Below, piece by piece: positions 9,443-18,402 of a DNA stretch of 64,000 nucleotides. The DNA lies in contig CAZWAP010000008.1 of NCBI GenBank assembly GCA_964632005.1, positions 22,745 to 86,744 on the forward strand, read 5' to 3'. The stretch comes from CAZWAP01 sp964632005 (lineage in GTDB: Bacteria; Planctomycetota; Phycisphaerae; Sedimentisphaerales; Anaerobacaceae). The notes beneath the pieces were generated by a model that had not been told where the DNA came from, did not search any database, and saw only the letters and a program-made list of their open reading frames with translations. The first letter of the stretch is position 1. Each line of letters opens with the position of its first letter. Both the position numbers and the translations under genes were made by a program.

Positions 9443-9890
9443 AACCGAAGAATCACTCACCCAACCAGACCGCCAAAACGGTTACAGAAGCCCGCGCGAG
9501 CATCGCCAGGGCGCGACCACCCCGAGCAGGCCTGCCGGGAGTTAGGCATCGGCGGGGCCGCCTATTACAACTGGCGCAAGTGGTACGGCCGAATGAATGA
9601 AATTCCTGCAGCTCGAGGCCCTGCGAAAGGAAAACGCTGGCCTGGGGAAACTGCTGGCCGAGCTGCTTTACGCGAGGTTTCGCAATGACCTTGAAGCGAG
9701 GGTGCTTGCCGAGCAGTGGCGGCTGGAGTACAATCATCACAGACCGCATAGCTCTCTGGGTCACAGGGCGCCAGCGGCGTTTGCAGCCGGTTGTATTGCC
9801 TCGGCTTCGCTTACGGCTCAGCCCCAGCAATACAAGGCGGAAAATGTGGATAACTTTCTAATTGCATGTGGTGCATAAATATGGGGTCAG
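9443..9890 (+). mobile_element. Decayed IS3-family element (fused OrfA/OrfB remnants, frameshifted)
   Basis: Three reading frames carry pieces of one IS3-type transposase. About 9443-9515 (frame 1) resembles the start of OrfA (KPKNHSPNQTAKTVTEA). At 9512-9600 (frame 2) lies the helix-turn-helix segment DHPEQACRELGIGGAAYYNW. At 9597-9878 (frame 3) lies the coiled segment LEALRKENAGLGKLLAEL, joined directly to the C-terminal end of an OrfB integrase (LAEQWRLEYNHHRPHSSLGH). The DDE catalytic core between OrfA and the OrfB tail is deleted, so the element is dead. A possible right end, TGGGGTCAGACCA, is at 9882-9894. I could not find a matching left terminal repeat. Confidence 0.8.
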
Positions 9891-11224
9891 ACCATCCGCC
9901 GCAGGCAGATTGGGCAGCTCGACAGGGCGAGGGTATAGGGTCTGTCAAGCTAAGCAGCCGGGACAAGCAGATTCTGGACGGCCGGCAGGGGGAAGCGGCC
10001 CGCATGGCAATGCGGATTGTCACCCGAATGGCCGAGGTCGTTGGTGCCAGGGAGCTGATGGATATCAGCCAGGCACATATAGACGGCTGTGGTCTGCTCA
10101 GTGAGTCGGGTCTTGAGTTCGCCGAGACCCTCGCGGCGAAGGGCGCCGAGGTCTCGGTACCTGCCACCCTGAATATGGGGCCGCTGGACCTGCAGAACTG
10201 GCGGAAATTCGGGGTGGATGAAGTATTTGCGCGCAAGGCCATACGTCAAGCTGAGGCCTACATTAAGATGGGCTGTGTCCCGACGTGGAGCTGCGCGCCG
10301 TACCAGGGGTACCTGGCGCCCCGTTTCGGCCAGCAGATCGCATGGGGGGAGTCCAACGCAATCTGTTACGCAAATTCGGTGCTTGGTGCCCGGACCAATC
10401 GTTACGGCGACTTTATGGACATATGTGCGGCGATAACGGGCAGGGTGCCGAAGTGCGGACTGCACCTGAAGGAAAACCGTAGAGGCCAGGTGCTGGTTCG
10501 CCTCAGCGGTATCGAGCATTCTACGATGCACAGCAATGTCTTTTACCCCGTGTTCGGTCATCTGTTGGGTTCGCTGGTCCAGGATAGGATTCCGGTAATA
10601 GAAGGGCTGCCCAAGACGGCCACGAGCGACCAGTTGAAGGCTTTGTGTGCAGCGGCTGCATCGTCCGGAGCCTTGGCACTTTTTCACGCTGTGGGACTGA
10701 CCCCGGAGGCGGGGAGTCTGGAGGAAGCCTTCGGCCCGAACCAGCCGGAGGAGGTCATAGAGATTGGCCGGGCGGACCTGGAGAACGCCTGGGACCAGTT
10801 ATCGACCGCGACCGAAGGCGAGAAGTTGGACCTGGTGGTTCTGGGGTGTCCCCATTTTTCGTTCGGTGAGTTTCGGGAGCTGGCGGATCTGGTCAGCCGG
10901 CAGATGCAGAGAGGACGAAGGCTTCATTCGGGCCTGAGGTTCATTGTGACTTCGTGCCAGATGTCCTACGGTCTTGCTGAAAGAGCCGGCTTGTTGGATG
11001 TCCTGACCGACTTCGGCGTCGAGATTACGCTCGACACGTGTGTTTTCCATACGCCGATAGTTCGGCCGGATGCTAAGGTTGTTATGACCAATTCGGGTAA
11101 GTGCTCATACTATGCGCCGGGCGAGCTGGATGTCAGGGTCGCTTTCGGAACGATGAATGATTGCGTCGCTTCGGCCGTGGCCGGCCGGGTGTGCCGGGAG
11201 GAAGGTCTATGGGGAGAATCCTGA
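9881..11224 (+). CDS. Aconitase X large (catalytic) subunit, AcnX family
   Basis: Dehydratase subunit of the aconitase superfamily. Known AcnX enzymes include cis-3-hydroxy-L-proline dehydratase (bacteria) and phosphomevalonate dehydratase (archaea). Family-like sequence begins with KLSSRDKQILDGRQGEAARMA (about 9947) and continues through ISQAHIDGCGLL, LNMGPLDL, TWSCAPYQGYL, GESNAICYANSVLGARTNRYGD and TNSGKCSYYAPG, which cover the substrate and iron-sulfur regions. The start is unclear: the ATG at 9881 lies in the IS right end without a ribosome-binding site, another ATG is at 9866, and no ATG, GTG or TTG occurs where homology begins. The native start may have been changed by the IS insertion. 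The small subunit overlaps its 3' end, so both form one enzyme. With a proline-type reductase and DPP-IV nearby, 3-hydroxyproline is the favoured substrate. Confidence 0.85.
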   Translation: MGSDHPPQADWAARQGEGIGSVKLSSRDKQILDGRQGEAARMAMRIVTRMAEVVGARELMDISQAHIDGCGLLSESGLEFAETLAAKGAEVSVPATLNMGPLDLQNWRKFGVDEVFARKAIRQAEAYIKMGCVPTWSCAPYQGYLAPRFGQQIAWGESNAICYANSVLGARTNRYGDFMDICAAITGRVPKCGLHLKENRRGQVLVRLSGIEHSTMHSNVFYPVFGHLLGSLVQDRIPVIEGLPKTATSDQLKALCAAAASSGALALFHAVGLTPEAGSLEEAFGPNQPEEVIEIGRADLENAWDQLSTATEGEKLDLVVLGCPHFSFGEFRELADLVSRQMQRGRRLHSGLRFIVTSCQMSYGLAERAGLLDVLTDFGVEITLDTCVFHTPIVRPDAKVVMTNSGKCSYYAPGELDVRVAFGTMNDCVASAVAGRVCREEGLWGES

Positions 11225-11634
11225 AGGGCAAAACACTTGTGGGAGGTGCGGCGCAAGGCCGGGCGGTAGTCTCAAAGGAGCCTTTGAGCCTCTGGGGGGG
11301 GCTCTGTCCACGCACGGGCCGGATCATTGACCGGCGTCACGAGCTTGCCGGTGCAGTGGTTACCGGCTCGGTGCTGGTATTTCCCCAGGGCAGAGGCTCG
11401 AGCACAGCCAGCGCAACGCTTCTGGAGAGCATCAGGGCAGGCGTTGCACCGGCGGCTATTATAAACCTCAAGGTCGACCCGATACTGGCGCTGGGCAGCA
11501 TTGTCTCAGAGGAGCTATACGGGCGAGCCGTTCCGATTGTCGTGCTGAGCGAGGGGGATTTTTTCTCCATCAAGCACGACGAATATGTCCGGATACACGC
11601 CGACGGGACGGTCGAGGTCGCCGGGAATGCATAG
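11209..11634 (+). CDS. Aconitase X small (swivel) subunit, DUF126 family
   Basis: 141-residue swivelling domain partner of AcnX, the equivalent of the mobile C-terminal domain of aconitase. Recognisable stretches are LVGGAAQGRAVVSKEPLSLWGG, DRRHELAGAVVTGSVLVFPQGRGSSTAS (the Ser-rich loop that reaches into the active site) and PAAIINLKVDPILALGSIVSEELYG. The start at 11209 has GGAGGAAGG just upstream and overlaps the large subunit by 16 bases, so translation is coupled. A longer in-frame start at 11161 would only add arginine/glycine-rich sequence. Function depends on the large subunit. Confidence 0.88.
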   Translation: MGRILKGKTLVGGAAQGRAVVSKEPLSLWGGLCPRTGRIIDRRHELAGAVVTGSVLVFPQGRGSSTASATLLESIRAGVAPAAIINLKVDPILALGSIVSEELYGRAVPIVVLSEGDFFSIKHDEYVRIHADGTVEVAGNA

Positions 11635-11682
11635 TATGGATTCGGAACGACTCTTGTGGGAACCTACGAAATGGGAGGCAAA

Positions 11683-13983
11683 ATGATTGGCCAGACGGGT
11701 ACAAAGACGGGAAAATCTTCGATCGCATTTTGGATTGTGCTTCTTGGGGTGCTCTGTGCGGGCACGCCGGCCGGGGCGGACGGGCCGGCCGATACCTCGA
11801 TTCTCACGCTCCAGCGGATATTCACGGACAAGGAGTTCAAGACCGAGGATTTCGGGCCTGCGCGATGGCTTAAAGACGGCTCCGGCTATACCACCCTGGA
11901 AGAATCGGAAGGTCAAGAGGGGGGGAAGGATATTGTGCATTACGACCCCGAGACGGGCGCGCGGAGGATTATCGTGCCGGCCGGACGCCTGATACCCAGG
12001 GGCGGTTCGAAGCCGCTGGATATCAAGGACTACTCGTGGTCCGAGGATGGCACCAGGTTGCTGATTTTTGCAAATACCAGGCGTGTCTGGCGGACCAACA
12101 CGCGGGGGGATTACTGGGTGCTGGACCTCGGGGACTGGGAGCTGTGCAAGCTTGGCGGTGATGCGGAGCCTTCGACATTGATGTTTGCGAAGTTCTCGCC
12201 GGACGGCAAGCGCGTCGCCTACGTGCACGACAATAACATCTACGTCCAGGACCTGCGGAGCCTTCGCGTCAGGCAGCTAACAAAAAACGGCTCGGAGACC
12301 GTCATAAACGGAACGTCGGACTGGGTTTACGAGGAGGAGTTCCGGCTGCGGGATGGATTTCGCTGGAGCCCGGACGGCAAGTGGATCGCCTACTGGCAAT
12401 TCGACACCGAAGGGGTACCCGAGTTCCACCTGATCAACTACACCGATTCGCTTTATCCGAAGATAACGAGTTTCCACTATCCAAAGGTCGGGCAGACAAA
12501 CCCTGCCTGTCGCGTGGGCGTGGTCAGCTCGAAAGGCGGCAGGACACGGTGGTTCAAGCCGCCCGGTGACCCGCGAAACCACTACATACCCAAAATGCAG
12601 TGGCTGCGAGATTCGCAGGCAATCGTTTTTCAGCGATTGAATCGCTTGCAGAACACCAACGAGGTAATGTTAGGGGCCGTTCGCAAGGGACGGCTGCACC
12701 CGATAATGACCGAACGGGACGACGCCTGGCTCGACGTGATCGGCGAGCCGTACTGGCTGGAAGGTGATGAGAGTTTTACCTGGCTGAGCGAACGCGACGG
12801 ATGGCGACATCTCTACCTCGTTTCGCGTTCGGACGGCAGGGCGACGTTGTTGACGCCCGGGGAATTCGACGTGATAAGCGTTGAGGGCATCGATGAGCAG
12901 GGCGGCTGGGTTTACTATATCGCCTCGCCGGATAACCCGACCCAACGCTACTTGTACCGCTCGCCGCTTGACGGCAGCGGCAGGGTCGAGCGTCTGACCC
13001 CCACGGATCAGCCCGGAACCCACAGTTACCGCATATCGCCCGACTCAAAGTGGGCCTTTCATACGTACTCACGATTCGGCGTGCCACCGGTGATAGAGTT
13101 GATTCGCCTGCCCGAGCACAGCACGGTGCGGGTGTTTGTGGATAACGCGGAGCTGAGAGAAAAATTGGCCGCCCTGCGGAAGGGACCTTTTGAGTTTTTC
13201 CGGGTCGATATCGGGCAGGGCGTGGAGTTGGATGCGTGGTGCATAAAACCACCGGATTTCGACCCGGATAAGAAATACCCGCTGTTTTTCTACGTGTATG
13301 GAGAGCCTGCCGGCCAGACGGTCCTGGACAGCTGGGGGGGCGAGAAGTATCTCTGGCACTTGATGCTTTCACAGGCCGGCTATCTGGTCGTCAGCGTTGA
13401 TAACCGGGGCACACCGGCGCCGCGCGGCCGACAGTGGCGCAAGTGCATCTACAGGCAGATAGGGATCCTGGCCTCGGCCGATCAGGCCGCTGCCACTCGC
13501 GCAATAATTGCGACCCGGCCCTACGTGGACCCGAACAGGGTAGGGATATGGGGTTGGAGCGGCGGGGGTTCGATGAGCCTCAATGCCATCTTCCGCTATC
13601 CCGATTTGTACCATACGGCGATGGCCGTCGCATTTATAAGCAACCAGCGCTTCTACGACACGATCTACCAGGAACGCTATATGGGGTTGCCCGACGACAA
13701 CGAAAAAGGTTACAGGAACGGCTCCCCCATAACGTTTGCGCACCAGCTCAAAGGAAACCTGCTTATCATTCACGGCACCGGGGACGACAACTGCCACTAT
13801 CAGAGCTTCGAGGCACTCGTCAATGAGCTGATCAAGCAAAACAAGTACTTTTCGATGATGTCTTATCCCAATCGCACGCACAGTATAAGTGAAGGAGAGA
13901 ATACCAGGCGCCATCTCTACGAGTTGATGACGAGGTACCTCAAGCAGCACCTGCCACCCGGCCCAAGACCGCTTCAAGACTGA
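11683..13983 (+). CDS. Dipeptidyl-peptidase IV-like serine peptidase (S9B)
   Basis: Removes N-terminal X-Pro (or X-Ala) dipeptides. 766 residues: signal peptide (IAFWIVLLGVLCAGTPAGA), a DPP-IV beta-propeller with the paired-glutamate segment TSDWVYEEEFRLRDGFRWSPDG that binds the substrate N-terminus, then an alpha/beta-hydrolase domain with the nucleophile in IWGWSGGGSMSLN, the Asp in IHGTGDDNCHY and the His in YPNRTHSI. So it is a complete S9B enzyme, probably periplasmic. The start at 11683 is chosen for GGGAGG five bases before it; ATGs at 11656 and 11671 are alternatives. It lies 48 bases after the AcnX pair on the same strand, which links proline-rich peptide breakdown to hydroxyproline catabolism. 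Confidence 0.93.
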   Translation: MIGQTGTKTGKSSIAFWIVLLGVLCAGTPAGADGPADTSILTLQRIFTDKEFKTEDFGPARWLKDGSGYTTLEESEGQEGGKDIVHYDPETGARRIIVPAGRLIPRGGSKPLDIKDYSWSEDGTRLLIFANTRRVWRTNTRGDYWVLDLGDWELCKLGGDAEPSTLMFAKFSPDGKRVAYVHDNNIYVQDLRSLRVRQLTKNGSETVINGTSDWVYEEEFRLRDGFRWSPDGKWIAYWQFDTEGVPEFHLINYTDSLYPKITSFHYPKVGQTNPACRVGVVSSKGGRTRWFKPPGDPRNHYIPKMQWLRDSQAIVFQRLNRLQNTNEVMLGAVRKGRLHPIMTERDDAWLDVIGEPYWLEGDESFTWLSERDGWRHLYLVSRSDGRATLLTPGEFDVISVEGIDEQGGWVYYIASPDNPTQRYLYRSPLDGSGRVERLTPTDQPGTHSYRISPDSKWAFHTYSRFGVPPVIELIRLPEHSTVRVFVDNAELREKLAALRKGPFEFFRVDIGQGVELDAWCIKPPDFDPDKKYPLFFYVYGEPAGQTVLDSWGGEKYLWHLMLSQAGYLVVSVDNRGTPAPRGRQWRKCIYRQIGILASADQAAATRAIIATRPYVDPNRVGIWGWSGGGSMSLNAIFRYPDLYHTAMAVAFISNQRFYDTIYQERYMGLPDDNEKGYRNGSPITFAHQLKGNLLIIHGTGDDNCHYQSFEALVNELIKQNKYFSMMSYPNRTHSISEGENTRRHLYELMTRYLKQHLPPGPRPLQD

Positions 13984-14041
13984 CAAGATTGCCTGGCCGG
14001 CTGCTTCTAGCGACGGGGCGGCAAGGCCGCTTATGCTTTGG

Positions 14042-15013
14042 TTATGGGGTTACTTGCAGGCCGAGGCCCCGCGCGACGGCCTTTTCGTAGATCAGCCTGG
14101 ATGCACAGAGGTCGAACAGGGCCATCCCGACGGACTTGAAAAAGGTGGTCTGTTTCCTGACTTCTTCGTCCGCCAAGCTGCCCTCGGCCAGATGCCGGCC
14201 GAGGTTGATAATCTGCTCTTTCTTGAGCCATCCCTCTTTCAGCGGGATAATCAGGTCGCCGGATTCCTCCAGGGCGTGGTCGGTGTCGGTGAATACCGCC
14301 TTCACCAGGGAAAACAGCGCTCGCGGAAATTCTCTTACGGCCGGCTTGTAAGAGCCTATGCCGATGAAGTGCTTGCCTCGCAGCAACTGCTCGTCGTCGG
14401 GCAGGACCGGCTCGCAGGAGGTAGTGGCGGTTATGACGACTTGTGAGCTCTCCAGGAGCTCCTCGACACGGGCGGCTTGATGTAGTTCGACCTGTGGAAT
14501 GACGCTCTGCAGTTTTTCGATCAGGCCGACCGTCTTCTCGGAGCAAACGTCGTAGATGTAAGCGTGCCCGGCGCCGCTAATACTGGACGCAAACCAGGCC
14601 TGGTAGAAGCCCTGCACGCCTGCACCGACAATCCCTACCGATTCGCACCCGACTGGCGCCAGATGCCGGATGCTCACGGCGGCAACGGCAGCGGTCCGCA
14701 GGCCCGTGAGTACGGGCGCGTTGAGCAGTGCCACAGGAAGACCTGTTTGGGCGTCGTTGAGCACGACTATGCCGTTGAGGATCGGCAGGCCTTTCTCAGG
14801 ATTGGAGGGGAAAAGGGTGATCAGCTTTGTGGCGAAGTAGTCCTCGATGAAGCAGGGCATCAACAGCATCGTGTTGTCACCCTGATCTATGTGCATCCGC
14901 TGGGGCATAAGGAATTGCCCTTTTGCGTAGGTGAGCAGCGACGCTTCGATGGCATCGACCATCTCGTCGACGGATGCGGCGTCGAGAATATCTTTTTCTG
15001 TCAGGTAAAGCAT
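14042..15013 (-). CDS. Ornithine cyclodeaminase/mu-crystallin family; probable pyrroline-2-carboxylate reductase
   Basis: NAD(P)-dependent enzyme of 323 residues. Seen: an N-terminal region starting MLYLTEKDILDAASVDEMVDAIE, a substrate-binding stretch with MPQRMHID and TLFPSNPEKGLP, and the Rossmann motif GIVGAGVQGFYQAWF near residue 130. Members act as ornithine cyclodeaminase, alanine dehydrogenase, ketimine reductase or delta1-pyrroline-2-carboxylate reductase. Facing the AcnX genes, which in bacteria can make pyrroline-2-carboxylate from cis-3-hydroxyproline, the last activity is the best guess (product L-proline). The family assignment is firm; the substrate is inferred from context. Its 3' end converges with the DPP-IV gene. 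A 7-bp hairpin lies just before its start. Confidence 0.85.
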   Translation of the reverse strand: MLYLTEKDILDAASVDEMVDAIEASLLTYAKGQFLMPQRMHIDQGDNTMLLMPCFIEDYFATKLITLFPSNPEKGLPILNGIVVLNDAQTGLPVALLNAPVLTGLRTAAVAAVSIRHLAPVGCESVGIVGAGVQGFYQAWFASSISGAGHAYIYDVCSEKTVGLIEKLQSVIPQVELHQAARVEELLESSQVVITATTSCEPVLPDDEQLLRGKHFIGIGSYKPAVREFPRALFSLVKAVFTDTDHALEESGDLIIPLKEGWLKKEQIINLGRHLAEGSLADEEVRKQTTFFKSVGMALFDLCASRLIYEKAVARGLGLQVTP

Positions 15014-15024
15014 TGCGATCTACT

Positions 15025-15045
15025 CAAGGCCGCTTCTTGGCCTTG
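15025..15045 (-). promoter_or_regulatory. Hairpin in the 5' leader of the ornithine cyclodeaminase-family gene
   Basis: CAAGGCC (15025-15031) and GGCCTTG (15039-15045) form a perfect 7-bp stem with a 7-base loop, ending 12 bases before the ATG at 15013. No clear Shine-Dalgarno sequence is visible in this leader, so the hairpin sits where one would be expected. Role unknown. Confidence 0.35.
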
Positions 15046-15237
15046 CTCTTCTTTGTGACAATTATCCAGCGGAGGCCGTCAGCGTCAAGCCCTTATCCGG
15101 AGATACGCTTGCACGTCCGCTGCCCGGTCAAACACACAGGAGGCAAGGCCGCGACGAGCCTGCCGGCCCACATTTGCTTTGACACTCAACCGCCAAGACC
15201 GTATCATTGCCTCCGCGTTGAATTGCTCACTAAACCG

Positions 15238-16536
15238 ATGAGAATCCTGATCGATTTCGTATATCTACTGGTCGCGGTGGCCATAAGCCCGCTTGTCCTG
15301 TATCGCCTGCTCAGGCACAACCGCTACAGGACCGGCTGGGCCCAGCGGCTCGGAAAAATCACGCGCAGAGACCCCGGCAAGAAATGTATCTGGCTGCACG
15401 CCGTCAGCGTCGGTGAAGTCAACGCTGCAAGGACCGTTATCAGCCAGCTCAGCGACCGGTTCAGCGACTACGAGATCGTGATAAGTACCACCACCGATAC
15501 AGGCTTTGCTCGTGCAAGCGCACTGTTCGCGCAGAACCACGAAGTATTCTATTTCCCCTTCGACTTCTCCTGGATAATGCATCGCGCCTTTCGCAACGTC
15601 CGGCCGAGCTTGTGTCTGTTGATGGAGTTAGAGGTCTGGCCCAACTTCGTCGGCATTGCTGCGCGGTCAGGTATCCCCGTGGTCGTTGTCAACGGCCGGC
15701 TAAGCGATAGAAGCTTCGCCGCCTATCGAAGATTCCGCTGGCTCGCCAGGAGGATGTTCAGCAGGCTCACGCTCGTCCTCGCTCAAACCGAGGAATACGC
15801 CCGGCGCTTCAAAGAGCTCGGCTGCGACGAGAAGAACGTAATCGTCTCCGGCTCGCTCAAGTACGACACCGCCCAGACCACCGACAAGGTCGAGGGTGCG
15901 GACGCCCTCGCCTCCAGGCTCGCAATCACCAACCAGAGATTGTGGGTCGCCGGCGGCACCGGAAATGACGAAGAAGCCCCTCTACTGGAGGTCTACAAGC
16001 AGCTGAGAAGCGACAGCCGCCTCGCCGACCTGCGACTCGCTATCGTCCCCCGCAAGCCCGAAAGATTCGAGCAGGTCGCCTCGCTGATCCGGCAGATGGG
16101 CTTCAGCCTGATCCGCTACAGCCAGCTCAAAGACGCTGACGGCCCCGCTCCCACCGGCACAGATGCTGTAATCCTCGGAGACACTATGGGTGACCTGCGA
16201 AAGTTCTACGCCCTTGCCACCGTGATTTTCGTTGGCCGCTCCCTCGTGCCGATGGGCGGCTCCGATATGATGGAAGCCGCCGCCCTGGGCAAATGCACTA
16301 TCTTCGGTCCCCACGCATTCAACTTCCGCCAGACCGTCCAGGCCCTCCTTGCTGAAGACGGCGCCATTCTCGTAAACAACCAGCGAGAACTGCTCCAGGC
16401 CCTGAAAAAGTGCCTCACCAATCCGGATTATGCCCGCCGAATTGCCGAGAATGGCCGGAAAGTAATAATCAAGAACCAAGGCGCAACAAAGAAAACCATC
16501 CAGCAGGTCGCACGGCTATTGGGCACCATCTCTTGA
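15238..16536 (+). CDS. waaA: 3-deoxy-D-manno-octulosonic acid (Kdo) transferase
   Basis: Adds Kdo from CMP-Kdo to lipid A precursor on the inner face of the cytoplasmic membrane. 432 residues starting MRILIDFVYLLVAVAISPLV (membrane anchor). The GT30 N-terminal domain shows IWLHAVSVGEVNAARTVI and STTTDTGFARA, with the conserved acidic residue in HAVSVGE. The C-terminal GT-B half has LWVAGGTGNDEE, IVPRKPERF and MGGSDMMEAAALGKCTIFGPH. The start at 15238 is where family similarity begins; upstream in-frame sequence does not look coding. It shows that the organism makes Kdo-type lipopolysaccharide. No other LPS gene is adjacent. Confidence 0.93.
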   Translation: MRILIDFVYLLVAVAISPLVLYRLLRHNRYRTGWAQRLGKITRRDPGKKCIWLHAVSVGEVNAARTVISQLSDRFSDYEIVISTTTDTGFARASALFAQNHEVFYFPFDFSWIMHRAFRNVRPSLCLLMELEVWPNFVGIAARSGIPVVVVNGRLSDRSFAAYRRFRWLARRMFSRLTLVLAQTEEYARRFKELGCDEKNVIVSGSLKYDTAQTTDKVEGADALASRLAITNQRLWVAGGTGNDEEAPLLEVYKQLRSDSRLADLRLAIVPRKPERFEQVASLIRQMGFSLIRYSQLKDADGPAPTGTDAVILGDTMGDLRKFYALATVIFVGRSLVPMGGSDMMEAAALGKCTIFGPHAFNFRQTVQALLAEDGAILVNNQRELLQALKKCLTNPDYARRIAENGRKVIIKNQGATKKTIQQVARLLGTIS

Positions 16537-16549
16537 TACCGGCCAAGCC

Positions 16550-17452
16550 TCACCTCGCCAGCGCCCCGGCCAGTGCTTCGATATGCGCAGGGCCCGTACC
16601 ACAGCAGCCCCCGATGATGCTCACGCCCGCCGAACACATCTTCTCGGCCGCAGCCGCAAAATCTCCAGGGCTTACCCTGTAAACGGCTCTGCCATCGGCC
16701 AGTTCCGGCCTGCCTGCGTTCGGCTCGGCCAGGATTGGCACCTCGGCCGATGCTGCCCCGGCTGTCTCGACAAGCTGCTCGGCCAGCTCCACGTACTCAT
16801 CCAGGCTTGCCGTCCCGCAATTAAAACCCACCGCATCAACCCCCAATGACACCAGCTTTGAAACCGCCGCCTCGACGCTGACCCCCATCATCGTCCTGAA
16901 ATCATCCCCTCTCTTCTCGAACGACATCGACGCCAGCACGGGCAGATCCCCGCACACCGACTTGACCGCTCTTACCGCGATAGCCATTTCCTCCAGCGCC
17001 GTCATCGTCTCGATTATCAAGCCGTCCACTGCTCCGCCGACCAGCGCAGCGGCCTGCTCGCAGAACGCCTCTTCCAGCTCGCCCGCATCCAGCGTTCCCA
17101 CAGGCTGTAGAAAGTCCCCGCTCGGCCCAATATCGCCCAAAACGTACCTTTCCTCCCCGGCCGCCTCCCGGGCCACCTCCGCTCCCGCTGCGTTCAGTCT
17201 CCCGACTTGCCCAGCCAGGCCGTGCCTGCCCAGCAAGAATCTATTCGCCCCGAACGTATTCGTCAGGACCGCGTCACTGCCCGCTTCGAGATATGCCCGG
17301 TGAACCGCGAGCACAGTGTCGCGCGACTCGATATTCAGCCGTTCGTTGCACCCGCCGGCATCGGCCCGGCGGGCGAGCAACTCCGTCCCCATTGCCCCGT
17401 CCAGCAACAACAGATCACCCGACATTTTTTTTCGCAAGCATACCCTGGCCAT
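16550..17452 (-). CDS. Homocysteine S-methyltransferase family protein
   Basis: Zinc-dependent thiol methyltransferase barrel, 300 residues, matching the N-terminal module of MetH or stand-alone MmuM/BHMT enzymes. It starts with LLLDGAMGTELLARR and has the two zinc-ligand regions: VGFNCGTAS near residue 210 and the Cys pair in IIGGCCGTGPAHIEAL near 280. Start 17452 has GAGAGG 8 bases upstream; the internal ATG at 17425 has no such site. It is the last gene of a minus-strand operon beginning at 20784 (25 bases after the lipoprotein gene). No cobalamin or folate domain is attached, so the methyl donor could be S-methylmethionine, a betaine or a partner corrinoid protein. Confidence 0.88.
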   Translation of the reverse strand: MARVCLRKKMSGDLLLLDGAMGTELLARRADAGGCNERLNIESRDTVLAVHRAYLEAGSDAVLTNTFGANRFLLGRHGLAGQVGRLNAAGAEVAREAAGEERYVLGDIGPSGDFLQPVGTLDAGELEEAFCEQAAALVGGAVDGLIIETMTALEEMAIAVRAVKSVCGDLPVLASMSFEKRGDDFRTMMGVSVEAAVSKLVSLGVDAVGFNCGTASLDEYVELAEQLVETAGAASAEVPILAEPNAGRPELADGRAVYRVSPGDFAAAAEKMCSAGVSIIGGCCGTGPAHIEALAGALAR

Positions 17453-17477
17453 CTATAGGCCCTCTCAATCCGGCACC

Positions 17478-18344
17478 CTACTGTGACCGCTCGATCCACT
17501 TGCCCCCCACAACTTCATACACCTGCTTGAAGCGATCAGGTCTCGGCCGAACAAAAAGAATCTCGGCCTGCTTATCGCTGAAGCTCGTCACCTTGGCCGA
17601 TCTGAGCGTAATGGCGGCCGAGTCCCTCATACGCCCGGGACCGTACCGGCTGACCTTTATGCTCCGTGGAACGAAAAAACCCTCTCCAACTTCCTCGTAC
17701 CTGTCCAGATCGGCCGCAACACCGATCCTGCCGAACTCATCGAAGTATTCAATACGTCTGACCCTGTAATCACAGCTGCTGACGTATATCTTCTTGATCG
17801 TTACTCCATTTGCATCCCGTCTTGTCAGCACGTCGAAAGGCCCCTCATTTACCAGCGTCCATTCTCCCTGCTCGGCCAGCTCGGGATCGACCGCAGCGGC
17901 TCCTACCGCCTCGAGCACCACCTGTGGGCTGAGCATCAAGTTGGAGGTCTTATTGTTCTTCGACCAGAGGCCCCACCAGTAACTGCTGATCTTCTTGGGC
18001 CTTATCGACAGCCAAAACTCCTGCTCGTTCGCCCCTAAGACAAGCCCCCTCGCATCGAGAGCCACGTCCCCGTGCAGGCAGATTTGAGCCGGTGGATTCA
18101 GCCACAGCCGAACGGCAAAGGCTTCCTTGTGCCGTTTGCCTCCAGCCTCGGTGTAGTACTCCAGCCGGCATGTCCCCGTCGACTTGAGCGGCAGCGCCTT
18201 CTCGCTCTGCGACCTCAATACCGCCAGCGCAGCCTCTACCGTACCCTTGCCCGGGCAGACCGGAAGGGCCCTGCGCATCCCCGGCTTACACCCGCCCGAA
18301 ACACTCAGCAGTGCCGCAAGTAATATGATTGCCCTTTTTGCCAT
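17478..18344 (-). CDS. Lipoprotein, LolA/outer-membrane lipoprotein carrier-like fold
   Basis: 288-residue exported protein. It starts MAKRAIILLAALLSVSGGC, where the Cys is a plausible lipid attachment site although the lipobox is not canonical. The rest reads as an extended beta-sheet protein: TGTCRLEYYTEAGGKRHKEAF, RLWLNPPAQICLHGDV, ANEQEFWLSIRPKKISSYW and IYVSSCDYRVRRIEYFD, resembling LolA/LolB-like or DUF4292-like half-barrels that hold a lipid. The function is not established. Start 18344 has GGAG 8 bases upstream; an earlier in-frame ATG (18389) would place Gly/Pro-rich sequence before the signal peptide. It lies between the unknown gene (58 bases away) and the methyltransferase in one operon. 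Confidence 0.75.
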   Translation of the reverse strand: MAKRAIILLAALLSVSGGCKPGMRRALPVCPGKGTVEAALAVLRSQSEKALPLKSTGTCRLEYYTEAGGKRHKEAFAVRLWLNPPAQICLHGDVALDARGLVLGANEQEFWLSIRPKKISSYWWGLWSKNNKTSNLMLSPQVVLEAVGAAAVDPELAEQGEWTLVNEGPFDVLTRRDANGVTIKKIYVSSCDYRVRRIEYFDEFGRIGVAADLDRYEEVGEGFFVPRSIKVSRYGPGRMRDSAAITLRSAKVTSFSDKQAEILFVRPRPDRFKQVYEVVGGKWIERSQ

Positions 18345-18402
18345 CCAAAACTCCGTGCCGCCGCCGGGACCGCCCCCCGTCGGCTTCAACGGCGCTGCGG
18401 TT

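Noticed and set aside
14974..15237. N-terminal extension of the Kdo transferase frame
   Set aside because: It overlaps the start of the divergent gene and lacks similarity; the membrane anchor beginning MRILIDF at 15238 is the normal N-terminus.
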